Below are positions 9,147-18,486 of a stretch of DNA of 36,609 nucleotides, piece after piece. Numbering within the stretch: the first letter of the stretch is position 1; every line of letters begins with the position of its first letter. Origin of the DNA: Porticoccus sp. (GTDB taxonomy: Bacteria; Pseudomonadota; Gammaproteobacteria; Pseudomonadales; Porticoccaceae); the NCBI GenBank assembly GCA_002707685.1, contig PANQ01000007.1, forward strand, positions 83,521 to 120,129. The letters run 5' to 3'. Both the position numbers and the translations under genes were made by a program. Under the pieces are notes generated by a model. It was not told the origin of the DNA. It saw nothing but the letters and a program-made list of their open reading frames with translations, and made no database searches.

Positions 9147-9986
9147 ATGAATGTCCCAAAGATATTAATCGTAGGGTCACCTAGGAGTGGTACGACCCTC
9201 ATAAATGGCATTGTTTGCAATAATATCAACACTTATCCTCAGCTTCCTGAGTGTACATACATAACACAACTTATCCGACATTGTAACGACTTCATTCTCT
9301 ACTCAGATGTTCCCAGGTTCAAAGCTTACGGCAAAGACCGAGAGCAATTAGTAGCGAATTATAAATTACTAACTGATTCGCTTATTCAAAATGCATTAGC
9401 GAGTTTTGATTATGTGCGGAATAAACAACTTGTAATGAAAGACCCTGAACTCACGCTTCTGATTGATCACATTCCAGAGTTTTTTGGTGATGAATCAAAA
9501 ATAATTGGCGTGATAAGAGATCCGAGGGCAGTATTTGCTTCATTTCGGAAAGTTCAGCTTAAAAAAAAAGCTGCAGTATTTAAGCATTTTCGTAAAAACA
9601 TGGATTTGAAATCTTTTATGAAGTTTTTAGACTCCACTATTGAATTAAACCTCTTACTAGATCTTATATTCAATTACTACTGGAGACTTCATGACTCAGA
9701 TTTATATAAGAATGGAAGAGTACATATAGTCACTTATGAAAACATACTAAGTGGAGATAACAAGGAGTTTGAAAGTCTAGAAAATTATTTAGGATTTGAA
9801 TTAAATAAGAAAGGCTTTGGTGAATTGCCATTTGGCTTTGATGAGACAGATCCAACTTTTAGCAAAAACTATGGAAAGACAATTTCTAATCCTGAAACAA
9901 ATTTTAGAGATAGTCTGTCAAGTAAGTCCATTCGGAAAGTTGAAAATGTTTTCAGTGGTTTAAATGAGATTTACCAGTGGTGGTAA
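9147..9986 (+). CDS. Sulfotransferase (PF13469/PF00685-like)
   Basis: A 279-residue sulfotransferase of a different subfamily from its two neighbours. It has ILIVGSPRSGTT with the PAPS loop at residues 10-17, and the classical 3'-phosphate motif VIRDPRAVFAS with Arg124 and Ser132. The downstream VHIVTYENIL matches the conserved family strand, and the protein ends with the aromatic YQWW. No signal peptide or membrane segment is visible, so it should be cytoplasmic. Its place between the two related sulfotransferases and before a glycosyltransferase suggests sulfation of two or more positions in the repeat unit. Acceptor unknown. The gap after it, to 10107, shows no gene. Confidence 0.8.
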   Translation: MNVPKILIVGSPRSGTTLINGIVCNNINTYPQLPECTYITQLIRHCNDFILYSDVPRFKAYGKDREQLVANYKLLTDSLIQNALASFDYVRNKQLVMKDPELTLLIDHIPEFFGDESKIIGVIRDPRAVFASFRKVQLKKKAAVFKHFRKNMDLKSFMKFLDSTIELNLLLDLIFNYYWRLHDSDLYKNGRVHIVTYENILSGDNKEFESLENYLGFELNKKGFGELPFGFDETDPTFSKNYGKTISNPETNFRDSLSSKSIRKVENVFSGLNEIYQWW

Positions 9987-10107
9987 TGTTAGCAGCTTAG
10001 ATGATGTTTTCTAGATTCACCAAGGTACATTCATATGACTATGTAATTTTTATTGTCTAGTCTATTGCTCCAAAAATCAGTTATTGAAATTTGAGAATAG
10101 TTCAAAA

Positions 10108-10890
10108 ATGAAAAAGTTTTTTATGATGACCAGGGGGCGGACTGGTTCGACTGCAGTTATTGACTCTTTAAATAAGACTCGTTCAATAACTACTGCCCAA
10201 GAGTTGTTTATAAAATATAAAGTTAACAAAAAAAGTAGTCATGCAATTAAGCAAAGTGAGCGAATTATTTCCAGGTATGATATCTGGCGTCAACAAAATG
10301 CAGGACTGCTCTCGATTATTAGTGAGAAACTACTGAGAAGCGACGCATTGATAATTCAGTATCTCGACGAGGTTGAAAGTAGTGTCAAAAAATCAGGTGT
10401 GGATGCATTTGGCTTTAAAGTGATCAGCCATCATTTCAAGCAAAGACCTGGCCTCAAAGAAAATTTGGTGAAAAGAGGGTACTCAGTTGTTTACTTGACT
10501 CGAAATATTCCCCGGCAAGTGATTTCCGGCATAGTTGCAAAAAAAAGGGGTAAATATAACGCTCATGAAAAAGAAAACTACCAGAATGATTCGAGTTTCT
10601 TAATTGATATTGATAACTTTAGGTCATTGATTGAGCTAGAGCAGAAATCCCAGCAAGAAGATCTGACTCTTCTTCAAGCCATGGGTATAGATTACACAGT
10701 AATCAGGTATGAAGATTTTGTCTCGAATCCAGATCAGTTGTTTTCGGATATAATGTCTTTTTTAAACCTTCCATCAGAAAAAGCACCGAAGAGTTCTTAT
10801 TCAATCATGATTGAGAATTTGAATAATACTATCGAGAACTATGAGCAAGTCCGTGAATGTACCAAACAGCTCGGAATGTCCCTTGACTGA
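10108..10890 (+). CDS. Sulfotransferase, paralogue B (Stf0-like)
   Basis: A 260-residue protein paralogous to the gene at 8355: MKKFFxMTRGRTGST at the N-terminus, TRNxPRQVISG in the middle (Arg132, Ser140), VIRYEDFVSNPD and a C-terminus of the same pattern ending in a Leu-Gly stretch. I chose the ATG at 10108 because it aligns exactly with the paralogue's start; a TTG at 10084 would add eight unrelated residues. Same PAPS loop and 3'-phosphate residues, so it should be active. The two paralogues share the frame but differ in the acceptor-facing middle (residues about 35-100), which suggests different acceptors or positions. It precedes the glycosyltransferase at 10911 by 20 bases. Confidence 0.8.
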   Translation: MKKFFMMTRGRTGSTAVIDSLNKTRSITTAQELFIKYKVNKKSSHAIKQSERIISRYDIWRQQNAGLLSIISEKLLRSDALIIQYLDEVESSVKKSGVDAFGFKVISHHFKQRPGLKENLVKRGYSVVYLTRNIPRQVISGIVAKKRGKYNAHEKENYQNDSSFLIDIDNFRSLIELEQKSQQEDLTLLQAMGIDYTVIRYEDFVSNPDQLFSDIMSFLNLPSEKAPKSSYSIMIENLNNTIENYEQVRECTKQLGMSLD

Positions 10891-10910
10891 AATATTTTGG
10901 AGTCAAAAGT

Positions 10911-12365
10911 TTGGCTATAAATAATAGTGCTATTCAAAATATTACAAGTTACATAGCCGCGGAAAAAATCAATAAGGCGTTACGAAAAATACAATGGTCA
11001 GTTCTAAAAATTATATCTGACGATCACTATACAGCTGCGATTTATGATTCCCCAGAACTCGATCTGCTATGCGAGAAAATCGGAAAATATGTGGCAAAAA
11101 AAATCCAAGATTCTGATTCTCCTAGCCACAACAAGACTACTCAGCATTCTGTGGTTATAGTTTGTAGCCGACTTCAAGTTTCTGGCGGCCATACTAGAGT
11201 AATTGAAGATTTTATAAGACACCTTCCCAATAATGATCTACTGGTATTAGTCACCGAAGTTCCGGCCAGGTCGGATAGAGAACATGCTGGTAGGAGACTG
11301 ACCGAACTGGGTGCCATGGTTGAATGGTGTGGAAGGGGTAATTTAGAGAAACGGCTTTACTGGCTGGGCAGGAGGTTATTATCAGCCAATCCAAAGGATA
11401 TATTCCTTTTCAATCATCATGAAGACAGTGTCGCTGTCGCTGCAATGCAGGTTGCTAAACAAGCAAAAGTACATTTTTATCACCATGGAGATCATCATTT
11501 ATCGCTTGGTGTTCATCTTACTGGAGCTGAGCACATTGATATTCATGCATTCGGATATGAAAACTGCAGAAATAAACTAGGTATCGTCAGAAATACTTAC
11601 TTTCCCTTAGTCACCGAAGATAGGGGCGCACGACCTGACTCTATCGGGTTTCTGGCCGGTGATCACTTAGTTACTTGCACTGCAGCAGGTAAAAACAAAG
11701 TGGAAATTAAACATGCCGATATCTCATATATAGATTTTATTCCCAAGTTATTGTCTTCGTCCAAGGGACGACATATCCATATCGGGAAACTGAGTTGGTT
11801 CGCACGCTGTCGTATACGACGATCCATTCAACGATTGGGGCTGAAGCAAAGTGCGTTTGTTTATATTCCCTGGGTTCAAAGTGTCTGGGATACCTTGCAT
11901 GAGCAAAAAGTAGACATCTATATAAGCTCATTTCCTATTACTGGTGGCAGAACCTTAATAGAGGCGATGGGATCCGGGACACCTGTTGTTCTGTACAATA
12001 ACCCAAAATCGCGTTTGCTGAGTGGAATTGATTTGGTTTATCCAGCTGCATTTATATGGAGCACGGAGAGCAATTTGCTCGATTACCTGCAAAGCCTGAC
12101 AGCTGTAAAACTGCTTACTGAAAGTAAGCTCGCCAGAGGTCATTTTCTAAGGCACTACCGTGATGAGTTGCTGGAGGAAGCATTGACTCCACAAGCTTAC
12201 CACGCCCCACCCCCTCTCAATCCCTTTAAAACCAGCATACCTGAATTGCCAGATAGTTCGCTATTTTTAAATAAGAACGCTCACAGAAGAACGTCTTTCA
12301 GGGCGAGTATTTATTTTAGGCTAAAATATTTACGCTCAATTATCCTGAACAACTTTATGAGTTAA
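10911..12365 (+). CDS. GT-B fold (family 4-like) glycosyltransferase
   Basis: A 484-residue protein starting at a TTG. A GGAG eight bases upstream (10899-10902) supports this start, and no nearby ATG fits. Residues from about 80 onward form the first Rossmann-like half: VVIVCSRLQVSGGHTRVIEDF has the glycine-rich acceptor-side loop of GT4 enzymes, and a His-rich segment FYHHGDHHLS follows. The second half has ISSFPITGGRTLIEAMGSGTPVVLYN, the donor-binding segment with the conserved acidic residue and Gly-Thr-Pro. The N-terminal 75 residues are unassigned. It follows the sulfotransferases closely and probably adds one sugar of the island's glycan. Its last 30 bases overlap, tail to tail, the convergent gene 12336-14099. 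Confidence 0.78.
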   Translation: MAINNSAIQNITSYIAAEKINKALRKIQWSVLKIISDDHYTAAIYDSPELDLLCEKIGKYVAKKIQDSDSPSHNKTTQHSVVIVCSRLQVSGGHTRVIEDFIRHLPNNDLLVLVTEVPARSDREHAGRRLTELGAMVEWCGRGNLEKRLYWLGRRLLSANPKDIFLFNHHEDSVAVAAMQVAKQAKVHFYHHGDHHLSLGVHLTGAEHIDIHAFGYENCRNKLGIVRNTYFPLVTEDRGARPDSIGFLAGDHLVTCTAAGKNKVEIKHADISYIDFIPKLLSSSKGRHIHIGKLSWFARCRIRRSIQRLGLKQSAFVYIPWVQSVWDTLHEQKVDIYISSFPITGGRTLIEAMGSGTPVVLYNNPKSRLLSGIDLVYPAAFIWSTESNLLDYLQSLTAVKLLTESKLARGHFLRHYRDELLEEALTPQAYHAPPPLNPFKTSIPELPDSSLFLNKNAHRRTSFRASIYFRLKYLRSIILNNFMS

Positions 12366-14099
12366 GTGACGAGCATTTAATGTTTGGGAAAGTAATTTTT
12401 GATTTCCCATAATATTGTTAATTTCATCAATTAATTTTAATCCTTTGTTAAATCGAAAGTTGAGTAATTCTCGCTCGAGTGCATATGTAAGTGCAGCGAG
12501 CTGGTATAAGTCTGCAGGATAAGATTTAAGTTCAGGTCGATGCATACTTGCTTGCTTGATCGAATCTTCAATTAACTCAAGCTTATCGTGGCTAACTGGC
12601 CAATTAGCTCCGACTGGCTCTAACTCCCATTTCCCCCAATGGATCACCATGGGGGCAGCTTCCTGCGATCTGATCGCTAGCATCTGATTGAACTGTGGGT
12701 TTATAAACCATAAAGGTAAGCTTTTTAATATCGCAGATAAGTTATCAAATTCATCAATAAATTGGGCTATACAAAGTTGTTCTTTTCTTGATGATGCTAA
12801 TTTTAGATACTTGATATGAGTGATTCCAAAGCGGTCAGCAAGGGTCTTTTTAGAACGGGAATATTGCCGTCTAAGTGCATCACTGGGTGTTAACCTCAAT
12901 AACAGTTCAAGAGTTTCTACCTCCCGTGCCCAAGGCTCAGGCTGATTTAATGGTGGCATATCAGTCAAGTCATAAACATGGCACCTGATGCCAGCAATGC
13001 TATCCATTAAAAGCAATGGTGGCGATATCAACTGTCGCGAAGAAATATCTTGTAATAAAGCTTCCTCGTGGGTTGCTTGAGGAAGGGCTGCCTTGTCGAA
13101 AACTTTAATTAGGAGGTTTTTTTCTCCTTTATTCAAGTCGACCTCAAAAAAAGCAAGGTTTCTTATACCAGTATCTAGCCAAGATACTGATATTTCTTTG
13201 ACATCAAAACCTAAACATTCTTTAAATAAGATGCTAACCCATTGATATTGTTTTTCGTCAATAAGTTTCCATAACGTAGAGTCAGTATCTGAAGTGCCCG
13301 GTTCAAGGACATGATGATGAAAAAAAAGAGCGGTGATTTTGTCGTGATTTTTAGTCAGTGCATAGATATGTCTAACCACAGATCCCAGATTGGCTATTAT
13401 TTGTCTGGAAAGAATAAAGCTGACAAATGCAATCAAAAAGTTGGGGGGTGAAAGATAGAGAAAATCTATCACTATAAAAATGAATACAATAAAAAAACTC
13501 GCACCTACAGAACTATTAATCTTAAATGCGATTTGCAAGTGACTGAGCTTATTGAAGGAATATTCTGAATTACCAAAAAATGCATGGAAGTTGAGCAGCA
13601 GTACGGTACAGACCAGAATAACGATTGCAATTTCAGGGTAAAACCAGAATAAAACTGTAAGTGAGATAACACTAAAAAGTAGACAGGAAAGTAACCCTGA
13701 AAACTGTTGGTAAGCATTTTTAGCTAGTTCTTTCTGGTTATCAAACAATAGAACTTTATTGGAGCTATCTAATAATTCCTGCGCTCCTTTTATGCTACTT
13801 TTTTCAGCTACTTTAGTAGCCGCGATTTGCAGGAAATAAAAGAATAGTGTCAGAACGCAGAGCACCAGAACTAACAGTTCCAGACCCATGCCCTGGATTG
13901 GGCTGGGTAAAAAGTCTGGCAGGCGCTGAGTACTAATCAGCATCAATATCTTTAGTGGGAGCAGAAATGTGGTCAGGAGTGATAGCTGTGCAACCAGCGA
14001 AGCAACTACGGAGATTATCGTTGCTGATGGTGTAACACGGGTTATTTCACCTCCAAGAGAAACAAGCCACTTGGTGATATAAGAAAATGTGTTTTGCAT
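12336..14099 (-). CDS. Membrane protein with six-helix N-terminal domain and kinase-like C-terminal domain, function unknown
   Basis: A 587-residue protein. Residues about 25-245 hold roughly six hydrophobic helices in three pairs (near 25-52, 72-95, 131-175, 200-235), spaced as in the membrane half of type I ABC exporters, but no ATP-binding cassette follows. The soluble C-terminus (about 280-587) resembles aminoglycoside/choline-kinase-like folds: GIRNLAFFEV, then LLIKVF with a candidate ATP-contacting Lys, HEEALL with a candidate pairing Glu, YDLTDMPPL, and MVIHWGKWELEP where a catalytic HGD would be expected but is not intact. It is AT-rich like the island and convergent to the sulfotransferase/glycosyltransferase genes. 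It could be a glycan or lipid-carrier kinase, or a pseudokinase regulating export. I do not recognise a named family. Confidence 0.7.
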   Translation of the reverse strand: MQNTFSYITKWLVSLGGEITRVTPSATIISVVASLVAQLSLLTTFLLPLKILMLISTQRLPDFLPSPIQGMGLELLVLVLCVLTLFFYFLQIAATKVAEKSSIKGAQELLDSSNKVLLFDNQKELAKNAYQQFSGLLSCLLFSVISLTVLFWFYPEIAIVILVCTVLLLNFHAFFGNSEYSFNKLSHLQIAFKINSSVGASFFIVFIFIVIDFLYLSPPNFLIAFVSFILSRQIIANLGSVVRHIYALTKNHDKITALFFHHHVLEPGTSDTDSTLWKLIDEKQYQWVSILFKECLGFDVKEISVSWLDTGIRNLAFFEVDLNKGEKNLLIKVFDKAALPQATHEEALLQDISSRQLISPPLLLMDSIAGIRCHVYDLTDMPPLNQPEPWAREVETLELLLRLTPSDALRRQYSRSKKTLADRFGITHIKYLKLASSRKEQLCIAQFIDEFDNLSAILKSLPLWFINPQFNQMLAIRSQEAAPMVIHWGKWELEPVGANWPVSHDKLELIEDSIKQASMHRPELKSYPADLYQLAALTYALERELLNFRFNKGLKLIDEINNIMGNQKLLSQTLNARHLTHKVVQDN

Positions 14100-14420
14100 A
14101 TTAGAAGCTGTGGCCGATTAAGTATGGAGTATCTTGAGAAAAACTAATGTGTCTGAAAAAGTTTTTCTATAGTACAGGATTTCACATGGATTCTGACACA
14201 TTAACTATTGACCTTCTTCTCAAAGAGTATCCAAATCTCGGTATCAGCCAATCGGCAATCATAATCTGACTTGGGCATTGAACAGATCCATGGAGTGGGT
14301 AGTCAGCTATGACAGCCCTAGGCTGTCAACAAGTTTGACACGGGAATAAACACGCTCAATGCTTGCTTTCCCACCCCGAGTTCACCATGATTTCCGGTTT
14401 TCTATCTGGATATCTGTTGA
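14100..14420. promoter_or_regulatory. Divergent intergenic region with two overlapping palindromes upstream of uvrA
   Basis: This 320-base region lies between the leftward membrane gene and rightward uvrA. It contains a perfect dyad TGACAGCCCTAGGCTGTCA (14310-14328), eight-base arms around CTA. Partly overlapping it is a second dyad, TGTCAA-N5-TTGACA (14324-14340), whose right arm is a consensus -35 hexamer (TTGACA 14335-14340). AATGCT 17 bases further on is a poor but possible -10. No T-run follows the dyads, so they look like operators rather than terminators. I found no CTGT-N8-ACAG LexA box here, although uvrA is usually SOS-controlled. The GC-content change between the island and the housekeeping DNA falls in this region. 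Confidence 0.5.
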
Positions 14421-17246
14421 ATGCAATACATCTCGATCCGTGGCGCACGAACCCACAATCTCAAGGCCGTTGATCTCGATCTGCCCCGCGACAAGCTGAT
14501 CGTGGTGACCGGACTGTCCGGCTCCGGCAAATCATCCCTGGCCTTTGACACTCTCTACGCGGAGGGCCAGCGTCGCTATGTGGAATCCCTGTCGGCGTAT
14601 GCCCGGCAGTTCCTCTCGATGATGGAAAAGCCGGACGTCGAGCACATTGAGGGGCTTTCCCCCGCCATCTCCATCGAACAGAAGTCCACTTCACACAATC
14701 CCCGTTCCACCGTGGGCACGATCACCGAAATCCACGATTACCTGCGCCTACTCTTTGCGCGGGTTGGAGAACCCCGCTGTCCCGAACACGGCGAACCGCT
14801 GGCGGCGCAGACCATCAGTCAGATGGTGGATCAGGTGCTCGCCCTGCCCGACGAGAGCCGCCTGATGCTGTTGGCACCGATTATTCGCGGTCGCAAGGGG
14901 GAGCACATTCATGTGTTTCAAACCCTCAGGGCCCAGGGATTTATCCGGGTGCGGGTGGACGGCCTGGTGGTGGATCTCGACGATGTACCGGTTCTGGAAA
15001 AGAACAAGAAACACGATATCGAGGTGGTGGTTGACCGCTTCAAGGTCAAACCCGATCTGCAGCTGCGGCTGGCGGAATCATTTGAAACGGCACTGAATCT
15101 CTCGGAAGGCCTGGCCATCATCACCGGGATGGAGGGTGAGCAGCTCAAGGAACAGGTGTTTTCCTCCCGCTTTGCCTGCCCCGTCTGCAATTACAGCATC
15201 GACGAGCTGGAACCGCGGATGTTTTCCTTCAACAACCCCGCCGGGGCCTGCCCCGGTTGCGACGGCCTTGGCGTCAAACAATTCTTCGATATCGACCGGG
15301 TCGTGCAACACCCGGAGGTGTCCATTGCCGAGGGCGCGATTCGCAGCTGGGACCGCAAAAACCTGTTTTATTTCAACATGCTGACCTCGCTGGCTGACCA
15401 TTACGGTTTCGATATCAACACGCCCTTTGAGCAGCTCAGCCCACAACAGCAGCAAGTGGTGCTGTTTGGCAGCGGTGAGGAAGTCGTCACCTTCAACTAC
15501 GTGAATGACAAAGGTACCGTCTTCAAACGTGCCCATCATTTTGAGGGTATTGTCCCCAATATGGAGCGCCGCTACCGGGAGACCGAGTCGCAGATGGTGC
15601 GGGAGGATCTGGCAAAATACCTGAGCACCCAAAGCTGCCCCGAATGCAAGGGTGCCCGGTTGCGCAAATCGGCGCGGCATGTGTTTATCGACGAGAAGAC
15701 CCTGCCAGAGGTGGGCAATATCCCCGTGGGCGAACTGACGGACTATTACGAGCAACTCAGCCTGTCCGGCAGCCGTGGTCAGATCGCCGAAAAAATTCTC
15801 AAGGAAATCCGTGACCGCCTGCGCTTTCTGGTGGATGTCGGCCTGAATTATCTGAATCTGAACCGCAGCGCCGAGACGCTATCCGGCGGGGAAGCACAAC
15901 GGATTCGCCTGGCCAGCCAGATCGGTGCCGGTCTGGTGGGCGTCATGTACATTCTCGATGAACCGTCCATCGGTCTGCACCAGCGGGATAACGAGCGGCT
16001 GTTGGCCACACTTACCCGTCTGCGGGATCTGGGCAACACGGTGATCGTGGTCGAACACGACGAAGAGGCGATTCGGGCGGCCGACTATATTGTCGATATC
16101 GGTCCCGGCGCCGGGGTGCACGGCGGCGAGATTGTCGCCCGCGGCACCTACGAGGACATTATCAATGCACCGAACTCCCTGACCGGAGACTACCTGTCCG
16201 GGCGCAAGATGATTGCGGTTCCGGCCAACCGCACCAAAGCCGGCAGGCAGCAGCTGCGATTGCTGGGAGCGAGCGGTAACAACCTGCAACAGGTCGATCT
16301 GTCCCTGCCATTGGGCCTGTTTACCTGCATTACCGGGGTGTCTGGTTCTGGCAAATCAACCCTGATCAACGGCACCCTCTACCCCCTCGCCGCCACGGTG
16401 CTCAATAAAGCCACCACACTCAAGGCCGCCGCCCATCGGGACGTGGAGGGACTGGACCTGCTGGACAAATGCGTGGATATCGACCAGAGCCCCATTGGCC
16501 GCACCCCTCGCTCCAATCCCGCCACCTACACCGGCATTTTCACCCCCATCCGGGAGCTGTTTGCCGGCACTCAGGAAGCCCGCTCACGGGGCTACAAACC
16601 GGGCCGTTTCAGTTTCAATGTCAAGGGCGGTCGTTGCGAGGCCTGCCAGGGCGATGGTGTCACCAAAGTGGAAATGCATTTCCTGCCAGATATCTATGTG
16701 CCCTGCGATGTCTGCAAAGGGCAGCGCTATAACCGGGAGACGCTGGAAATTCGCTACAAAGGCAAAAATATCCACGAAGTGCTGGACATGACCGTGGAGG
16801 ATGCCTGGGATTTCTTCGAGGCACTGCCCGCCATTGCCCGCAAACTGCAAACCCTGATCGACGTGGGACTGTCCTACATCCGGCTGGGACAGGCAGCCAC
16901 CACCCTGTCCGGCGGCGAAGCCCAGCGGGTGAAGTTATCGCGCGAGCTGTCCAAGCGGGACACCGGCAACACCCTCTATATTCTCGACGAGCCCACCACT
17001 GGGCTGCATTTTCACGATATTCAGCAATTGCTGGCCGTACTGCACCGGCTGCGGGACCACGGCAATACCGTGGTGGTGATCGAGCACAACCTCGATGTGA
17101 TCAAAACCGCCGATTGGGTAGTAGACTTAGGGCCGGAAGGTGGCTCGGGAGGCGGCCAGATTATCGCCACCGGTACACCGGAACAGGTGGCCACTATCGA
17201 TCGATCCCACACCGGGCAATTCCTGCGCAAACTGTTGGACAGTTAG
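14421..17246 (+). CDS. uvrA: UvrABC excinuclease subunit A
   Basis: A 941-residue protein that follows E. coli UvrA nearly throughout: RGARTHNLK, first Walker [15 protein letters not shown], the [13 protein letters not shown] segment, zinc-binding CPVC/CPGC and CPEC elements, first ABC signature [16 protein letters not shown] with Walker [12 protein letters not shown], second Walker [12 protein letters not shown], zinc finger [10 protein letters not shown], and second signature [15 protein letters not shown] with [10 protein letters not shown]. It is the damage-recognition ATPase of nucleotide excision repair, acting as a dimer with UvrB. All modules are intact. It faces away from the AT-rich island and is the first housekeeping gene to its right. 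A LexA-box-preceded small ORF follows 124 bases downstream. Confidence 0.98.
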   Translation: MQYISIRGARTHNLKAVDLDLPRDKLIVVTGLSGSGKSSLAFDTLYAEGQRRYVESLSAYARQFLSMMEKPDVEHIEGLSPAISIEQKSTSHNPRSTVGTITEIHDYLRLLFARVGEPRCPEHGEPLAAQTISQMVDQVLALPDESRLMLLAPIIRGRKGEHIHVFQTLRAQGFIRVRVDGLVVDLDDVPVLEKNKKHDIEVVVDRFKVKPDLQLRLAESFETALNLSEGLAIITGMEGEQLKEQVFSSRFACPVCNYSIDELEPRMFSFNNPAGACPGCDGLGVKQFFDIDRVVQHPEVSIAEGAIRSWDRKNLFYFNMLTSLADHYGFDINTPFEQLSPQQQQVVLFGSGEEVVTFNYVNDKGTVFKRAHHFEGIVPNMERRYRETESQMVREDLAKYLSTQSCPECKGARLRKSARHVFIDEKTLPEVGNIPVGELTDYYEQLSLSGSRGQIAEKILKEIRDRLRFLVDVGLNYLNLNRSAETLSGGEAQRIRLASQIGAGLVGVMYILDEPSIGLHQRDNERLLATLTRLRDLGNTVIVVEHDEEAIRAADYIVDIGPGAGVHGGEIVARGTYEDIINAPNSLTGDYLSGRKMIAVPANRTKAGRQQLRLLGASGNNLQQVDLSLPLGLFTCITGVSGSGKSTLINGTLYPLAATVLNKATTLKAAAHRDVEGLDLLDKCVDIDQSPIGRTPRSNPATYTGIFTPIRELFAGTQEARSRGYKPGRFSFNVKGGRCEACQGDGVTKVEMHFLPDIYVPCDVCKGQRYNRETLEIRYKGKNIHEVLDMTVEDAWDFFEALPAIARKLQTLIDVGLSYIRLGQAATTLSGGEAQRVKLSRELSKRDTGNTLYILDEPTTGLHFHDIQQLLAVLHRLRDHGNTVVVIEHNLDVIKTADWVVDLGPEGGSGGGQIIATGTPEQVATIDRSHTGQFLRKLLDS

Positions 17247-17338
17247 GCTTTCTGTCATCGGGCAACCCCGTGCAGGCACCACTAGCAGTCATTTTTTTCT
17301 GTTGGGGTATTGTTATTTCAGCGAACATCGCTAAGATA

Positions 17339-17354
17339 CTGTATAAATATACAG
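17339..17354 (+). promoter_or_regulatory. LexA (SOS) box
   Basis: CTGTATAAATATACAG matches the gammaproteobacterial LexA consensus CTGT-N8-ACAG, with an AT-only core of alternating character. It is nearly a perfect palindrome. It sits 15 bases before the ATG of a 60-residue ORF, just beyond the end of uvrA. The AT core could include the -10 element, as in many SOS promoters, so LexA binding would block RNA polymerase directly. The box is too far downstream to control uvrA. It could in principle be a relic, but the good match and the ribosome binding site next to it argue that it works. Confidence 0.85.
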
Positions 17355-17369
17355 CCTGGAAGAATACCC

Positions 17370-17552
17370 ATGTTTTCATCAAGACTTGTCTACCAATTCC
17401 GCTCACGGATTCGACTGGCAAAGTATGCCAGTCACTATCAAAAAAACCGCAAGCTGTTTGGCTGTGATGCCCATCCGGTCACCCTGGGGCCAGAGCAGCT
17501 GAGTCGCTTTTTTGCCTTTGTCGCCAACAATGAACGACAGCAGTGCCGCTAA
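17370..17552 (+). CDS. Small SOS-controlled protein, function unknown
   Basis: A 60-residue ORF starting with ATG, with a TGGAAG ribosome binding site seven bases upstream and a LexA box immediately before that. The protein is basic: the N-terminal half is rich in Arg and Lys (FRSRIRLAKYASHYQKNRKL) and could bind nucleic acid or form an amphipathic helix. The C-terminal half (TLGPEQLSRFFAFVANNERQQ) looks like a short helical module. It has two Cys, at about positions 32 and 59. No named family is recognised; it is not SulA. Its TAA overlaps the stop codon of convergent mscS, so the two genes meet end to end. The regulatory layout, not homology, is the evidence that it is a gene. Confidence 0.65.
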   Translation: MFSSRLVYQFRSRIRLAKYASHYQKNRKLFGCDAHPVTLGPEQLSRFFAFVANNERQQCR

Positions 17553-18481
17553 GCGGATGACTCGCTGTCGCGCAGGTTAGTCGGCAGAGATTCCTCCTCA
17601 GTGTCAGGAACACTGGCCGCCAGCGGCACCGAGGAGGAACGCAGGTGCAAGTCCCGTTGCGGGAAGGGTATCTCGATGTGGTTGTCAACCAGCGCCCGGT
17701 GAATTGCCAGCAGGTATTCTGACCTGACAAACCCGGCCCGCTTGATCATCTCCCCTCTCACCCAGACCGACAGAGAAAAATCCAGACTGCTGTCGCCAAA
17801 GCCCTTCATAATTACAAAAGTTTGACGATTATTACCTTCGTAAGTCAGTGGCACAGCCTTTGCGGCCGCCAGCACCACCGCCAGAACCTTGTCGGTATCT
17901 GAGCCGTAGGCCACACCAAAGGGAATACTAAAACGGCGCTCGTCGTCCTCCAGTGTCCAGTTATTCACCCGTCCATTAATAAACTCCGAGTTCGGCACCA
18001 GAATATCGGCATTGTCCAGAGTGCGGATCAGTGTGCTGCGGATATTGATCTGTCTGACTTCGCCGAAGAGGTCGGCTTCCAGTTCCACAAAGTCACCGAC
18101 CCGCAGGGATTTTTCGAACAGAATGATGATCCCGGAAATAAAATTGTTGGCAATGTTCTGCAAGCCAAAACCAATCCCCACGCCCAGAGCACCAGCCACC
18201 AGCAACATCTTGTCAAGACTGAAACCGAGGCTGGACAGGCCCACCAGAAAACCTACCAGCAGGATGATGTAGCTGAGCAACTGGGTAAAGGTGTACAGCT
18301 GGCTGGGAGAAATGCGACTGCGGGCACCCACCAGACGGGTGAGAACACGGCTGATACGACGTGCCATCACCAGGGTCACGGTCATAATAAGGACAAACTG
18401 AACCACATCGGCCAGTGTGAGCACGTAGTCGCCGATTTCCAGCAGCCTGAATTGCAGCCATTCGTTTAATGCCTTCATCAC
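17549..18481 (-). CDS. mscS: Small-conductance mechanosensitive ion channel
   Basis: A 310-residue MscS-family channel. Three hydrophobic segments (about 15-45, 65-95, 95-140) are followed by the signature pore helix GALGVGIGFGLQNIANNFISGIIILFEKSLRVGDFVEL. The beta domain starts with GEVRQINIRSTLIRTLDNADILVPNSEFI, the conserved core of the family. The C-terminus after about residue 285 is Ser-rich and unconserved. Such channels open at high membrane tension and release solutes upon osmotic downshock. It begins 5 bases after the corA-like gene, so both are likely in one leftward transcript, ending at the stop overlap with the SOS ORF. Assignment to MscS proper rather than a paralogue (YbdG/MscM type) is by length only. 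Confidence 0.9.
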   Translation of the reverse strand: MMKALNEWLQFRLLEIGDYVLTLADVVQFVLIMTVTLVMARRISRVLTRLVGARSRISPSQLYTFTQLLSYIILLVGFLVGLSSLGFSLDKMLLVAGALGVGIGFGLQNIANNFISGIIILFEKSLRVGDFVELEADLFGEVRQINIRSTLIRTLDNADILVPNSEFINGRVNNWTLEDDERRFSIPFGVAYGSDTDKVLAVVLAAAKAVPLTYEGNNRQTFVIMKGFGDSSLDFSLSVWVRGEMIKRAGFVRSEYLLAIHRALVDNHIEIPFPQRDLHLRSSSVPLAASVPDTEEESLPTNLRDSESSA

Positions 18482-18486
18482 AGCCC

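Noticed and set aside
15078-15755. A 225-codon minus-strand frame opposite uvrA
   Set aside because: It is a shadow of the highly conserved uvrA coding sequence.
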